Part shown: positions 1 to 7,037 of the stretch, piece after piece
How positions within the stretch are numbered: position 1 is the stretch's first letter
Layout of the letters: the number at the start of each line of letters is the position of its first letter
Assembly (NCBI GenBank): GCA_009705185.1
Contig: WLCS01000016.1
Coordinates: forward strand, 1 to 12,137
Length of the DNA stretch: 12,137 nucleotides
DNA from: Actinomycetota bacterium
GTDB lineage: Bacteria > Actinomycetota > Actinomycetes > Nanopelagicales > Nanopelagicaceae
Direction of reading: 5' to 3'
The notes under the pieces: model-generated
The model's database searches: none
What the model saw: the letters and a program-made list of their open reading frames with translations, nothing else
What the model was told of the DNA's origin: nothing
Position numbers and translations under genes: made by a program

Positions 1-372
1 ACTTTCCCAGCATTTGTGCAATCTGGCCGACCAGTATTTGGTTATAAGGAACAGGCCTATTGGCTCGATGTTGGAACTCCTGCAGCGCTTTTTAAAGGCT
101 CTCGAGATTTAGTTTCTGGAGAATTTCTGCTGATGCCGGGCGCAGTTGTGGCCGAGAGTGCCCGCGTTATTGGGGGATCAGCAATCGGAGCCAACACAGT
201 GATTGAAGCCGGCGCCAGGATTAACGATTGCATCATCGGCGATAACGTAAGCATCGGAGAAGGTGCGAAACTTTCACATTGTTTCGTTGCACATGGGACA
301 AAAATTGCTGCAGCAACGGAGAAAGAGTCGATTTATCTCTCTCCGAGTGCAGAAATACCGATTACTCTCTAG
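1..372 (+). CDS. manC: Mannose-1-phosphate guanylyltransferase-like nucleotidyltransferase, C-terminal fragment
   Basis: Partial gene, cut by the window start; the frame is open from base 1 and ends at TAG 370-372, giving 123 visible residues. The fragment begins TFPAF and contains YWLDVGTP, the segment that closes the nucleotidyltransferase fold in NDP-sugar pyrophosphorylases. It is followed by hexapeptide-repeat (left-handed beta-helix) sequence with the repeated V-I-G-x-x-A/V spacing (for example VIGGSAIGANTVIEAGA and CIIGDNVSIGEGA). This layout is that of actinobacterial ManC/RmlA-like enzymes, which make GDP-mannose from mannose-1-P and GTP in the cytoplasm. The catalytic N-terminus is outside the window, so the substrate cannot be read. 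The mannose assignment rests on family resemblance, on the conserved position next to whiB2, and on manB lying in the same block. A glucose-1-phosphate thymidylyl- or uridylyltransferase is the main alternative. Confidence 0.8.
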   Translation, partial: TFPAFVQSGRPVFGYKEQAYWLDVGTPAALFKGSRDLVSGEFLLMPGAVVAESARVIGGSAIGANTVIEAGARINDCIIGDNVSIGEGAKLSHCFVAHGTKIAAATEKESIYLSPSAEIPITL

Positions 373-405
373 AAATTCGTCACTTTGGGCCTAAAAAATG
401 GGCAA

Positions 406-429
406 AAGTCTCAACCTCGGGGTTGACTT
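406..429 (+). repeat. Inverted repeat over the -35 of the whiB promoter
   Basis: TCAACC (411-416) and GGTTGA (421-426) are perfect reverse complements around the 4-nt loop TCGG. AAG (406-408) and CTT (427-429) add three more pairs if a 2-nt bulge is allowed. No U-tract follows, so it does not look like a standard intrinsic terminator for manC. The right arm contains most of the -35 hexamer, so a protein bound here would compete with RNA polymerase. It could equally be a weak U-less terminator. Confidence 0.5.
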
Positions 430-451
430 AGAGGGATTACACGAGTGTAAT
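423..451 (+). promoter_or_regulatory. Housekeeping-sigma promoter of whiB
   Basis: TTGACT (423-428) matches the -35 consensus in 5 of 6 bases, and TGTAAT (446-451) matches the -10 consensus in 5 of 6. The spacer is exactly 17 nt. This is the best promoter visible in the window. Transcription would start around 458-460, leaving an untranslated leader of roughly 56 nt before the whiB ATG at 516. Confidence 0.75.
436..451 (+). promoter_or_regulatory. Palindrome overlapping the whiB -10, candidate operator
   Basis: ATTACAC (436-442) and GTGTAAT (445-451) are perfect 7-bp inverted arms separated by GA, and the right arm contains the whole -10 hexamer. A regulator dimer bound here would block the promoter directly. 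The arms resemble the half-sites of the BldD box described in Streptomyces (TNACNC-W-GNGTNA), and Streptomyces whiB is a known BldD target. The spacer here is 2 nt instead of 1, so this is a resemblance, not a match. WhiB autoregulation or another dimeric repressor is equally possible. Confidence 0.6.
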
Positions 452-464
452 TCTCTTCTAGAGC

Positions 465-489
465 GCAGGTGGTTCACAAAGAACCCCGC
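465..489 (+). other. Stem-loop in the whiB 5' leader
   Basis: GGTTC (471-475) pairs with GAACC (481-485) across the loop ACAAA. The stem can extend by four G-C or C-G pairs (GG 468-469 with CC 486-487; GC 465-466 with GC 488-489) if T470 and A467 are bulged. It lies between the inferred transcription start and the ribosome binding site at 502-507, so it may affect mRNA stability or translation. Confidence 0.4.
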
Positions 490-501
490 CCCTAATGACT
501 T

Positions 502-507
502 GAGGAG
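502..507 (+). promoter_or_regulatory. Shine-Dalgarno that fixes the whiB start
   Basis: GAGGAG lies 8 nt upstream of ATG 516 and only 2 nt upstream of the in-frame TTG at 510. The spacing strongly favours ATG 516 as the start. Confidence 0.75.
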
Positions 508-515
508 ATTTGCGA

Positions 516-824
516 ATGCCAATCCGCCCAGAAGGAACATCAACTGGCAAGCCATCAGCCCCCACTGCTGGACCAACTATTCAACTCGCTAGCGGAGAGA
601 ACATTGAACTCTCCTGGCAAGAGCGCTCACTCTGCGCTCAAACAGATCCAGAAGCTTTCTTCCCTGAAAAAGGCGGATCTACTCGCGAAGCAAAGCGTGT
701 CTGCCTTTCATGCGATGTACGTCAAGAATGTCTCGAATATGCCCTCGCTCATGATGAGCGTTTCGGTATCTGGGGCGGTCTTTCTGAGCGTGAACGTCGC
801 CGTCTAAAGCGTCGTCCTGCGTAA
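516..824 (+). CDS. whiB2: WhiB-family Fe-S transcriptional regulator (WhiB2/WhmD type)
   Basis: Small cytoplasmic iron-sulfur protein of 102 aa from ATG 516. Four cysteines, C40, C63, C66 and C72, form the WhiB arrangement C-Xn-C-X2-C-X5-C that ligates a [4Fe-4S] cluster. It is followed by the diagnostic turn GIWGG (residues 84-88) and a basic tail with RERRRLKRR, the presumed DNA-contacting part. Family members bind the housekeeping sigma factor and tune transcription; the WhiB2/WhmD branch is linked to septation and cell division in mycobacteria and streptomycetes. The position between manC and the glycosyltransferase/DUF3499/manB genes is that of whiB2 in relatives. The N-terminal 30 residues are low-complexity, rich in Pro, Thr and Gly. 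A longer start at TTG 510 would add only two residues and has poor SD spacing. Assignment to WhiB is very secure; the WhiB2 subtype rests mainly on context. Confidence 0.93.
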   Translation: MPIRPEGTSTGKPSAPTAGPTIQLASGENIELSWQERSLCAQTDPEAFFPEKGGSTREAKRVCLSCDVRQECLEYALAHDERFGIWGGLSERERRRLKRRPA

Positions 825-854
825 TCGCAGGGCACGAGTGCGCGTAGTTTCACT

Positions 855-878
855 AGTTGTAATTCAACTGGGTAGGTT
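855..878 (+). promoter_or_regulatory. Possible promoter or operator for the glycosyltransferase gene
   Basis: TAGGTT (873-878) fits the TANNNT -10 pattern and lies 6 nt before ATG 885, the geometry of a leaderless transcript. The same bases read GGTAGG (871-876), a plausible SD with 8-nt spacing, so the two explanations compete. Just upstream, AGTTG (855-859) and CAACT (865-869) form a 5-bp inverted repeat. No convincing -35 is present. Confidence 0.3.
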
Positions 879-884
879 CTTCCC

Positions 885-3800
885 ATGAGTTCGCAGCGCG
901 TTACTGCAATCCTCGTTGTACATGATGGTGCAACATGGCTTGCAGAAGTTGTCACCTCAATCTCATCTCAAAAAAGAAAACCTGATCAGATCTTTGCAAT
1001 AGATACCGGATCAGTTGATTCCTCCGCGAAATTACTTAAAGGCGCTCGCATACCTTGTGCAACCGTTGATCGTGAAGTTGGTTTTGGCGAAGCTGTTGCG
1101 CATGCCGTCAATCAACTTCCTTCAGCTGTAGAAAATAGTGATGAGTGGCTTTGGATTCTCCACGATGATTGCGCGCTCGACCCAAATGCGCTGAACGCTC
1201 TTCTTGAAGCAATTCAGGAGAGACCTAACGTTGTAATGGCTGGACCAAAACTTCTTGGTTGGCACAATCGCACGCACTTGATTGAACTCGGCGTCAGCAT
1301 CGCATCTAACGGTGCGCGTTGGACAGGACTTGAACCTTCTGAATACGACCAAGGTCAACATGATGGGGTACATGAAGTTCTTTCTGTCAGTACCGCCGGA
1401 GCACTTATCCGTCGCGATGTATTTGAAGAACTTGGGGGATTCGATCAGAACCTAGAACTCTTTAGAGATGACGTTGATTTTGGATGGCGAGTCCGAGTTG
1501 CTGGACATTCAGTTATTGCCGTCTCTGATGCAATTGGATACCACGCGCAAGCTTCTGCAACAGAGCGTCGAAGTGTCGATGTAGAAGGCGCGTTCTTGCA
1601 TAGACCACTTCTGCTGGATAGAAGAAATGCAGCATATGTACTTCTGGCGAACTCTTCGCTCTTTGCACTGCCATGGCTCACTTTGCAGATTTTGTCAGGT
1701 GCTTTATTGCGTGCCATAGGTTTCCTCTTTGCCAAACTTCCGGGATATGCATCAGATGAGTTACTGGCTATCGGTTCACTCTTTTTGCATCCCGCAGAGT
1801 TGTTAGAAGCAAGAAAGTCTAGAAAGCAACATAGATTTATTAGTCCACGAGTAGTGAAGAATTTTATTCCTTCACGGACTTCGCAATTACGAGCATCGTT
1901 TACGCGGCTTGCATCAGAATTTCGCACAAGAATTCTTCCTGATACATCTGATCAAGACTCAGCTGTTTTAAGTGATTTAGTTCTTGATGAAGATGAAGAT
2001 TTATTAACTCCGATAGCACATGCACCATGGAGAACTATTTTCTATCGACCAATGATTGTTGCAGCCTCCATCGTTGCCATTGTCTCGTTAGCGTGGACGC
2101 GTCATCGATTAGGTTCACTCTCGGGAGGGGCGTTAGCTGAATCTCCCCACAGCTTCCGTGAATTAATAAAACTCTACATATCTAGTTGGCATGAGGTAGG
2201 GATGGGAAGCGGACTATCCACGCCCGCATGGGTTCTGATAGTTGGTCTTGCATCCGTAATTACTTTTGGAAATACACAAGTACTAATCACGCTTATATTC
2301 TTCTTTGCGCCATTTATTATTATGGTTTCAGCGCATAGGTATCTAAAGAAATTTACCGAAAATGGCTGGTTATCAGCAGGAGCATCACTTCTTTACGCGC
2401 TATCTCCAATTTCTATTGCCGCGATAAATTCCGGAAGACTCGGAGTCCTTGTACTTCTGGCTCTCTTGCCATTTTTTATCCGTCAGATTTACCAATGGAT
2501 TGATATAGAGAAGTGGTCGCGTCGCGGAATTTATGGACACGCACTTTTCTTATGGTTGCTGGCTTCCTTTAATCCATCTGTTTTAGCAATTCTTATTGGT
2601 GCGGTTGCACTGACAACCATCAATGATTTTCAGAGATCTGGCAATGACTACCACGATTCACTCTTCTTGACGCGGTTGTATCGACGCCTTACTTTATTAA
2701 TAGTGCCGTTCTTGCTGGCAGCACCAGGATCATTTGGATTACTTATTCATCCATCTCGCTTTTTCACAGAGATTGGAATTGGCGTATCTGGGGGCGGACC
2801 TAACCTTGCAATACTGGCAAACCCAGGGGGACCTGGCTCATTGCCATGGTGGTGCATTAGTCCCATTACTGCAGTCCTGCTTCTTTCTTATTTCTCAACA
2901 ACTGCAGCCCGTAGATTTGCAACTCCGGGGATTATTTTCTTACTTCTCGGAACGATTGCAAGCGTTCTTGTTGTACCCGGAAATGGTTCAACTCTCTCAT
3001 CTCCAGTTTTTCCAGGAACTTTTATCGCAATGGCAACTCTGCTTGCGATTGCATCTGCTGTAGTGATGTTCGACAAAATTAAGGCACGACTTCAACAATC
3101 AAATATTAACTATCGACACATTTCTGTCGCAGCAGTGTTAATCCTGACTCTCATCTACAGCACAACTGCTATTTTTTGGCTTGTCACAGCTGGCGCTGAT
3201 TCGCCAGTGAAGAGCTCACAGGAGAAAGTCCTCCCTGCTTACTTAGCCGTAGAAAAAAGTGCAAAGACACTCGTCATCAGGTCTTACATCGAAGAATCTG
3301 AACGCACACTTTCTTATTACATCTCACGAGGCGCGGATCTCTCACTGGGTGAAGCAGATGTTGCTCCCGACGATACACGTGTAATTTCTCAGGCTGTCGA
3401 GGGTCTGATTGATAACACTGGCGTTACTTCAAGCAAGGTTTTTTCTACGTACGGGATTAAATACATCTTCCTTAAGAGACCAATTATCGAAGAAGTTGTT
3501 CAAACAATTGATGGACTAGGTGGGTTCAGTAGAACTTCTGCAACCAAAGCTGGCATTGTCTGGAAAGTAAATAACCCAACAGGTCGAATGATTCATACAG
3601 ATTATGCTGGAACTATTACAATCCTTGAAAATAAGGGCGTCACTGCTTCAGTATCAACACCGGGCACCATCACACTTACTGAGAATTTCAGCAATGGTTG
3701 GCGTCTCTACCAAGATGGCTATAGAAGTGCCCGAATTAAAGATCAATACAACCTTCCAACTTTTGAGGTAACTAACGCGGGTGAAATTACTGTCTTCCAC

Positions 3801-3920
3801 GATGGCACTATTCGCCGTGCTTGGATTTCATTCTTCATTATTACCTTGGTTGCCAGCATCGTTTTAGCGCTTCCAGGTGGACGACGAAAGCGCGAGATTT
3901 CAGAGAAGGAGCTCGCATGA
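885..3920 (+). CDS. Family-2 glycosyltransferase fused to a large integral-membrane domain
   Basis: Predicted envelope glycosyltransferase of 1011 aa. Residues 1 to about 240 are a GT2 (GT-A fold) domain. It opens with a Rossmann-like strand (TAILVVHDG), carries the metal/nucleotide-binding HDD motif at 93-95, and has RDDVDFGWR at 194-202 as the acceptor/catalytic-base segment. Hydrophobic segments follow near 256-282 and 293-303. A charged cytoplasmic linker (about 305-385) then precedes a multi-span region from about 386 to 770, with strong segments near 388-404, 448-482, 500-533, 551-578, 602-622, 658-672, 681-698, 712-728 and 746-768. Residues 770-977 are a hydrophilic, probably extracytoplasmic domain. 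A last span (about 979-997) and a basic tail finish it. The stop overlaps the next gene's start by ATGA, so the two are translationally coupled. Similar GT2-plus-membrane proteins sit next to whiB and DUF5719 genes in other actinobacteria. Donor and acceptor are unknown; GDP-mannose is suggested only by the neighbouring manC and manB. Confidence 0.85.
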   Translation: MSSQRVTAILVVHDGATWLAEVVTSISSQKRKPDQIFAIDTGSVDSSAKLLKGARIPCATVDREVGFGEAVAHAVNQLPSAVENSDEWLWILHDDCALDPNALNALLEAIQERPNVVMAGPKLLGWHNRTHLIELGVSIASNGARWTGLEPSEYDQGQHDGVHEVLSVSTAGALIRRDVFEELGGFDQNLELFRDDVDFGWRVRVAGHSVIAVSDAIGYHAQASATERRSVDVEGAFLHRPLLLDRRNAAYVLLANSSLFALPWLTLQILSGALLRAIGFLFAKLPGYASDELLAIGSLFLHPAELLEARKSRKQHRFISPRVVKNFIPSRTSQLRASFTRLASEFRTRILPDTSDQDSAVLSDLVLDEDEDLLTPIAHAPWRTIFYRPMIVAASIVAIVSLAWTRHRLGSLSGGALAESPHSFRELIKLYISSWHEVGMGSGLSTPAWVLIVGLASVITFGNTQVLITLIFFFAPFIIMVSAHRYLKKFTENGWLSAGASLLYALSPISIAAINSGRLGVLVLLALLPFFIRQIYQWIDIEKWSRRGIYGHALFLWLLASFNPSVLAILIGAVALTTINDFQRSGNDYHDSLFLTRLYRRLTLLIVPFLLAAPGSFGLLIHPSRFFTEIGIGVSGGGPNLAILANPGGPGSLPWWCISPITAVLLLSYFSTTAARRFATPGIIFLLLGTIASVLVVPGNGSTLSSPVFPGTFIAMATLLAIASAVVMFDKIKARLQQSNINYRHISVAAVLILTLIYSTTAIFWLVTAGADSPVKSSQEKVLPAYLAVEKSAKTLVIRSYIEESERTLSYYISRGADLSLGEADVAPDDTRVISQAVEGLIDNTGVTSSKVFSTYGIKYIFLKRPIIEEVVQTIDGLGGFSRTSATKAGIVWKVNNPTGRMIHTDYAGTITILENKGVTASVSTPGTITLTENFSNGWRLYQDGYRSARIKDQYNLPTFEVTNAGEITVFHDGTIRRAWISFFIITLVASIVLALPGGRRKREISEKELA
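3906..3911 (+). promoter_or_regulatory. Shine-Dalgarno of the DUF5719 gene, inside the glycosyltransferase 3' end
   Basis: AAGGAG lies 5 nt before ATG 3917 and within the last codons of the upstream gene. Together with the ATGA overlap it fixes ATG 3917 as the start, rather than the in-frame start at 3821, which would lie deep inside the glycosyltransferase gene. Confidence 0.75.
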
Positions 3921-5218
3921 AGAACGAACGCGCCCTTATTCTCACAATCTGTATCGCATTTGTATTAGTTGCAAGCAACCTCTTGAACTTTACCGTTTCT
4001 ACAAACAAATTTAGAGTCAGTTATCCATCAACTGTGTGCCCACCAAACACTTCTGGTTTATCTACGGCAATCTCACTGACATCTTCAGAGATGCAGTTTC
4101 GCAAGACCGGAACTAAGTCCATGAAGACAACAACAATTAAAACCAGCAGATATGCAGTTGCTTCTGGCTCTGCAGTTTTGGAAAGCGAAAAGATCACACC
4201 TGTTGTGTGGCAAACCAGAAAAGGTGTCTGGGCAGGTTCAGTAACGTGTAGCGCTCCTTCAACATCACAGTGGTTTGTCGGTGCAACTGGAGACATCACT
4301 TCCAAAGGTTCGCTGAACTTAATAAATAGTGGGCTAGGAAAGGCGCTCGTCAGCGTTTCAATCTTTACTGAAAATGGTCCACTTACCCCACAAGAATTTA
4401 TCGTTAAGGCGAATTCTCAAAAAGAGATTCCTCTTGTTGCGCTGGCGCCAGGTTCAAAGAAGATAGCAATTCATATCACGCCAAAGTCAGGCCGTGTGAA
4501 TGCATTTGTTGTTGACGAGAGAGGCAAGGGGCTCAAAGCACTTGGAGGAGATCTCGTAAACCCAACTGATGGCCCAACTCGACTGCTTGAGATTCCCGCG
4601 ATTCCTCAACAAGTAAAGAAGAAGACAGCAACTCCTCATACTCTTCGTTTGCTAGTTCCGGGAGCAATTAATGCCCGCATCAGCGCCGAGATACGTTCGA
4701 CTGATGGAACTTTTTCACCACTAGGTATCAATGGAAAAGTGATTGCACATCAGAAAGTCGTTGAGATTCCCATGGACATCACAATGAAATCTGGAAAATT
4801 TGCACTCATTATTGAATCCGATCAACCCATCTTAGGATCAGTGTTCTCTCAGACTCTTGCTCAGGGAAAGAGTGACTTTGTCTGGAGTACCGCCTCTCCA
4901 AAACTTACAGATTTCACTCTGGCAACATCAGGATTAGCTCCATCACTTGTATTTACCGGAACATCAGTTCGCGTCACCCTTGAAATAAGTTCACGCAAAG
5001 GTGCGACTAAGACAGTCAATCTCCGAGGAGATGACATCGCAACGTACAAGGTCTCAACTTCCACACGTTCTGTGCGCTTTGTGAAAATTGCACGCGGAGT
5101 ATCTGGAGCTGCCCTGATCTCTTCCAAGAGTGGTTATGGATATATACCGCTGGCACCTGGAAGCGTTCTTACAAAGTCTTCGATTCCCACATCAGATATC
5201 AGTGTGTTAAACCCATAA
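3917..5218 (+). CDS. Membrane-anchored DUF5719-family protein
   Basis: Protein of 433 aa of unknown function. An N-terminal hydrophobic segment (about residues 6-25, LILTICIAFVLVASNLL) after a short charged start acts as an uncleaved anchor or signal sequence. The remainder is beta-rich, Ser/Thr/Lys-rich and lacks other membrane spans, so it is expected outside the membrane. C41 (TVCPP) and C111 (VTCSAP) are the only cysteines after the anchor and could form a disulfide. The W-x-C...WFVGATGD...SLNLINSG pattern around residues 100-140 resembles DUF5719, a family found beside the whiB-linked glycosyltransferase in actinobacteria. Internal segments with similar beta-strand spacing (around 130-250, 275-345 and 360-420) suggest repeated Ig-like sandwich domains. 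The ATGA overlap with the glycosyltransferase argues for one functional unit, perhaps an accessory or acceptor-binding partner on the outer face. That role is inference. Confidence 0.75.
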   Translation: MKNERALILTICIAFVLVASNLLNFTVSTNKFRVSYPSTVCPPNTSGLSTAISLTSSEMQFRKTGTKSMKTTTIKTSRYAVASGSAVLESEKITPVVWQTRKGVWAGSVTCSAPSTSQWFVGATGDITSKGSLNLINSGLGKALVSVSIFTENGPLTPQEFIVKANSQKEIPLVALAPGSKKIAIHITPKSGRVNAFVVDERGKGLKALGGDLVNPTDGPTRLLEIPAIPQQVKKKTATPHTLRLLVPGAINARISAEIRSTDGTFSPLGINGKVIAHQKVVEIPMDITMKSGKFALIIESDQPILGSVFSQTLAQGKSDFVWSTASPKLTDFTLATSGLAPSLVFTGTSVRVTLEISSRKGATKTVNLRGDDIATYKVSTSTRSVRFVKIARGVSGAALISSKSGYGYIPLAPGSVLTKSSIPTSDISVLNP

Positions 5219-5233
5219 CTTTCGCCTCGCACA

Positions 5234-5239
5234 TATAAC
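5234..5239 (+). promoter_or_regulatory. -10 element of a near-leaderless DUF3499 transcript
   Basis: TATAAC matches the -10 consensus in 5 of 6 bases and ends 9 nt before ATG 5249. No SD is visible in the 30-nt gap after the DUF5719 stop. A start 6-9 nt after this box would leave almost no 5' leader. No clear -35 is seen. Confidence 0.5.
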
Positions 5240-5248
5240 CTAGTTCTC

Positions 5249-5620
5249 ATGAGTTCACATGTTCGCAAAGGGCGCAGCTGTTCTCGCGTCAGCTGCTCTG
5301 CAGTTGCAACGATGACTCTTACTTATATTTATTCAGAATCAACTGCGGTCTTAGGACCTCTTGCAACTTTTTCCGAACCGCATGCATACGATCTTTGCGA
5401 CAAGCACTCAACACGACTCACAGTTCCTAACGGATGGAATGTTATTCGCCAGGATGCAGATGAAAATCAAAGCGGTCCCAGTGATGATGATTTAATGGCG
5501 ATAGCCGATGCAGTACGTGAAGTCGCTCAGGCCTCGCACTCAAATTCTTCAGTGAGTGCTGCAACTCCAGCACAATCAAGCGTGGGACGCCGCGGACATT
5601 TACGTGCAGTTCCCTCTTAA
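5249..5620 (+). CDS. DUF3499-family small protein
   Basis: Protein of 123 aa, recognisable as the actinobacterial DUF3499 family (Mycobacterium Rv3258c type), whose function is unknown. The conserved N-terminal two thirds contains ATMTLTYIYSESTAV, LGPLATFSEPHAYDLC and the CDKH pair. C11, C16, C50 and H53 (C-X4-C-X33-C-X2-H) are well placed to form a zinc-binding knuckle. The C-terminal half (about residues 70-123) is acidic, then Ser/Ala-rich and low-complexity, ending in a short basic segment (GRRGHLRAVPS). There is no signal peptide or membrane span. It keeps the family's usual position directly before manB. In mycobacteria a metallopeptidase-like gene lies between this gene and whiB2; here that place is taken by the glycosyltransferase/DUF5719 pair. 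Confidence 0.88.
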   Translation: MSSHVRKGRSCSRVSCSAVATMTLTYIYSESTAVLGPLATFSEPHAYDLCDKHSTRLTVPNGWNVIRQDADENQSGPSDDDLMAIADAVREVAQASHSNSSVSAATPAQSSVGRRGHLRAVPS

Positions 5621-5626
5621 TTTCTC

Positions 5627-5651
5627 AAAGAGCCAATAATCTCTTTACGAT
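5627..5651 (+). promoter_or_regulatory. Leaderless-type promoter with inverted repeat before manB
   Basis: TACGAT (5646-5651) fits the TANNNT -10 pattern and ends exactly 6 nt before ATG 5658, so the transcript would start at the A of the ATG. No SD is present. Upstream, AAAGAG (5627-5632) and CTCTTT (5641-5646) form a perfect 6-bp inverted repeat with an 8-nt loop; its right arm touches the -10. It could be an operator or a weak terminator for DUF3499. The -35 region is poor. Confidence 0.4.
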
Positions 5652-5657
5652 ACATAC

Positions 5658-7016
5658 ATGAGCGCATCAATATTTAAAGCCTACGATATTCGTGGTCTTG
5701 TAGATAAAGAACTCACTCCAGATTTTGCATTCGCAACAGGAGTAGCAGTTGCTCGTTTCTTAGAGTTAGAGCGTGAACCTGGCACAGTAGTTATTGGTGA
5801 AGATATGCGTCCATCTTCTCCATCTCTTGCTACAGCGTTTTCTGCAGGAATTACTTCTCAAGGTTTAGATGTCATAAGAATCGGTCTTGCCTCAACAGAT
5901 ATGTTGTACTTTGCGGCTGGAAAATTAAATCTTCCAGGTGCAATGTTTACTGCAAGCCACAATCCAGCTGCATATAACGGAATAAAACTTTGTCTCAGTG
6001 GTGCACGCCCAATTGGAAAAGAATCGGGGCTAGTGACTATCGAAAACTTCGTCAAAGAAGGTACTCCGATGGCGATGCGTAATCTTGGCATTGAAAAACA
6101 TCAAGACATGCTCGAAGAATATGTCGATCACTTGCTGAGCTTGGTTGATGTATCTGCAATCCGCCCACTAAAAATTGTTATTGATGCAGGCAATGGAATG
6201 GCAGGACACACAGCGCCGGCAGTATTTAAACGACTTAATGCAGAAGTAATCGAGATGTATTTTGAACTTGATGGAACATTTCCAAACCACGAAGCAAATC
6301 CAATTGATCCTTCAAATTTGGTAGACCTGCAAAAGGCCGTGAAGAAGCACGGTGCAGATATTGGGTTGGCCTTTGACGGCGATGCCGATCGTTGTTTCTT
6401 AGTGGATGAAAATGGCGAATTAGTAAACCCGTCATCTTTAACCTCATTGATCGCAACTCGGGAACTTAAGAAGTATCCAGGCTCAAATATCATTTATAAC
6501 TTGATTTCATCTAAGGCAGTTAAGGAAGTTGTCGAAGAAGCAGGCGGCACGGCAGTGCGCTCACGAGTGGGACATTCCTACATAAAGAAGTTAATGGCAG
6601 AGACAAATGCTGTATTCGGCGGTGAACATTCAGGACACTTCTATTTCAGAGATTTCTGGAAAGCCGATTCAGGAATGCTTGCAGCACTTCATGCAATCGC
6701 AGCATTGGGCGAGAGTAAGAAATCACTCTCATCAATTCTGAAAAGTTTTAATCGTTACGTTTCCAGTGGTGAAATAAATTCAACTGTTGCCGATGCACAA
6801 GCGGCGATGAACTTGGTTGAAGAGATTTATGGCAAGAATGTTGGCGTAGAAATCGACCATCTCGATGGGCTGACCATCAATGGGGATACGTGGTGGTTTA
6901 ACCTCCGCGCATCCAATACAGAGCCACTCCTTCGACTCAACGTTGAGGCTTCAACGGAGAAAGAAATGAAAAAGGTTCGAGATGATGTACTTAACACCAT
7001 TCGAGCGGACCTCTAG
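5658..7016 (+). CDS. manB: Phosphomannomutase/phosphoglucomutase
   Basis: Cytoplasmic alpha-D-phosphohexomutase of 452 aa, full length for the family. It interconverts mannose-6-P and mannose-1-P (often also the glucose phosphates), supplying the ManC reaction for GDP-mannose. All four family signatures are present in order: the catalytic phosphoserine loop TASHNP with S100; the Mg-binding loop DGDADR with D240, D242 and D244; the sugar-specificity loop GGEHSGH (321-327); and the phosphate-binding loop RASNTEP (417-423). The protein begins SIFKAYDIRG, the usual start of the family, which supports ATG 5658. The gene follows DUF3499, as in mycobacteria. GEHSGH does not separate mannose from glucose specificity; the mannose assignment comes from context. 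Confidence 0.93.
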   Translation: MSASIFKAYDIRGLVDKELTPDFAFATGVAVARFLELEREPGTVVIGEDMRPSSPSLATAFSAGITSQGLDVIRIGLASTDMLYFAAGKLNLPGAMFTASHNPAAYNGIKLCLSGARPIGKESGLVTIENFVKEGTPMAMRNLGIEKHQDMLEEYVDHLLSLVDVSAIRPLKIVIDAGNGMAGHTAPAVFKRLNAEVIEMYFELDGTFPNHEANPIDPSNLVDLQKAVKKHGADIGLAFDGDADRCFLVDENGELVNPSSLTSLIATRELKKYPGSNIIYNLISSKAVKEVVEEAGGTAVRSRVGHSYIKKLMAETNAVFGGEHSGHFYFRDFWKADSGMLAALHAIAALGESKKSLSSILKSFNRYVSSGEINSTVADAQAAMNLVEEIYGKNVGVEIDHLDGLTINGDTWWFNLRASNTEPLLRLNVEASTEKEMKKVRDDVLNTIRADL

Positions 7017-7037
7017 ATCCTCGTATTAATCCCGTAA

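Noticed and set aside
398..592. 64-aa ORF across the whiB leader
   Set aside because: It has no SD, overlaps the promoter and whiB, and resembles no known protein.
826..850. Terminator after whiB
   Set aside because: CGCA/TGCG gives only a 4-bp stem and there is no proper U-tract.
1445..1927. 160-aa reverse-strand ORF
   Set aside because: It is antisense to the conserved GT2 domain and has no recognisable motifs.
2734..3063. 109-aa ORF inside the glycosyltransferase gene
   Set aside because: It lies in another frame of a clearly coding gene; its hydrophobic look comes from the membrane-span codons of the real frame.
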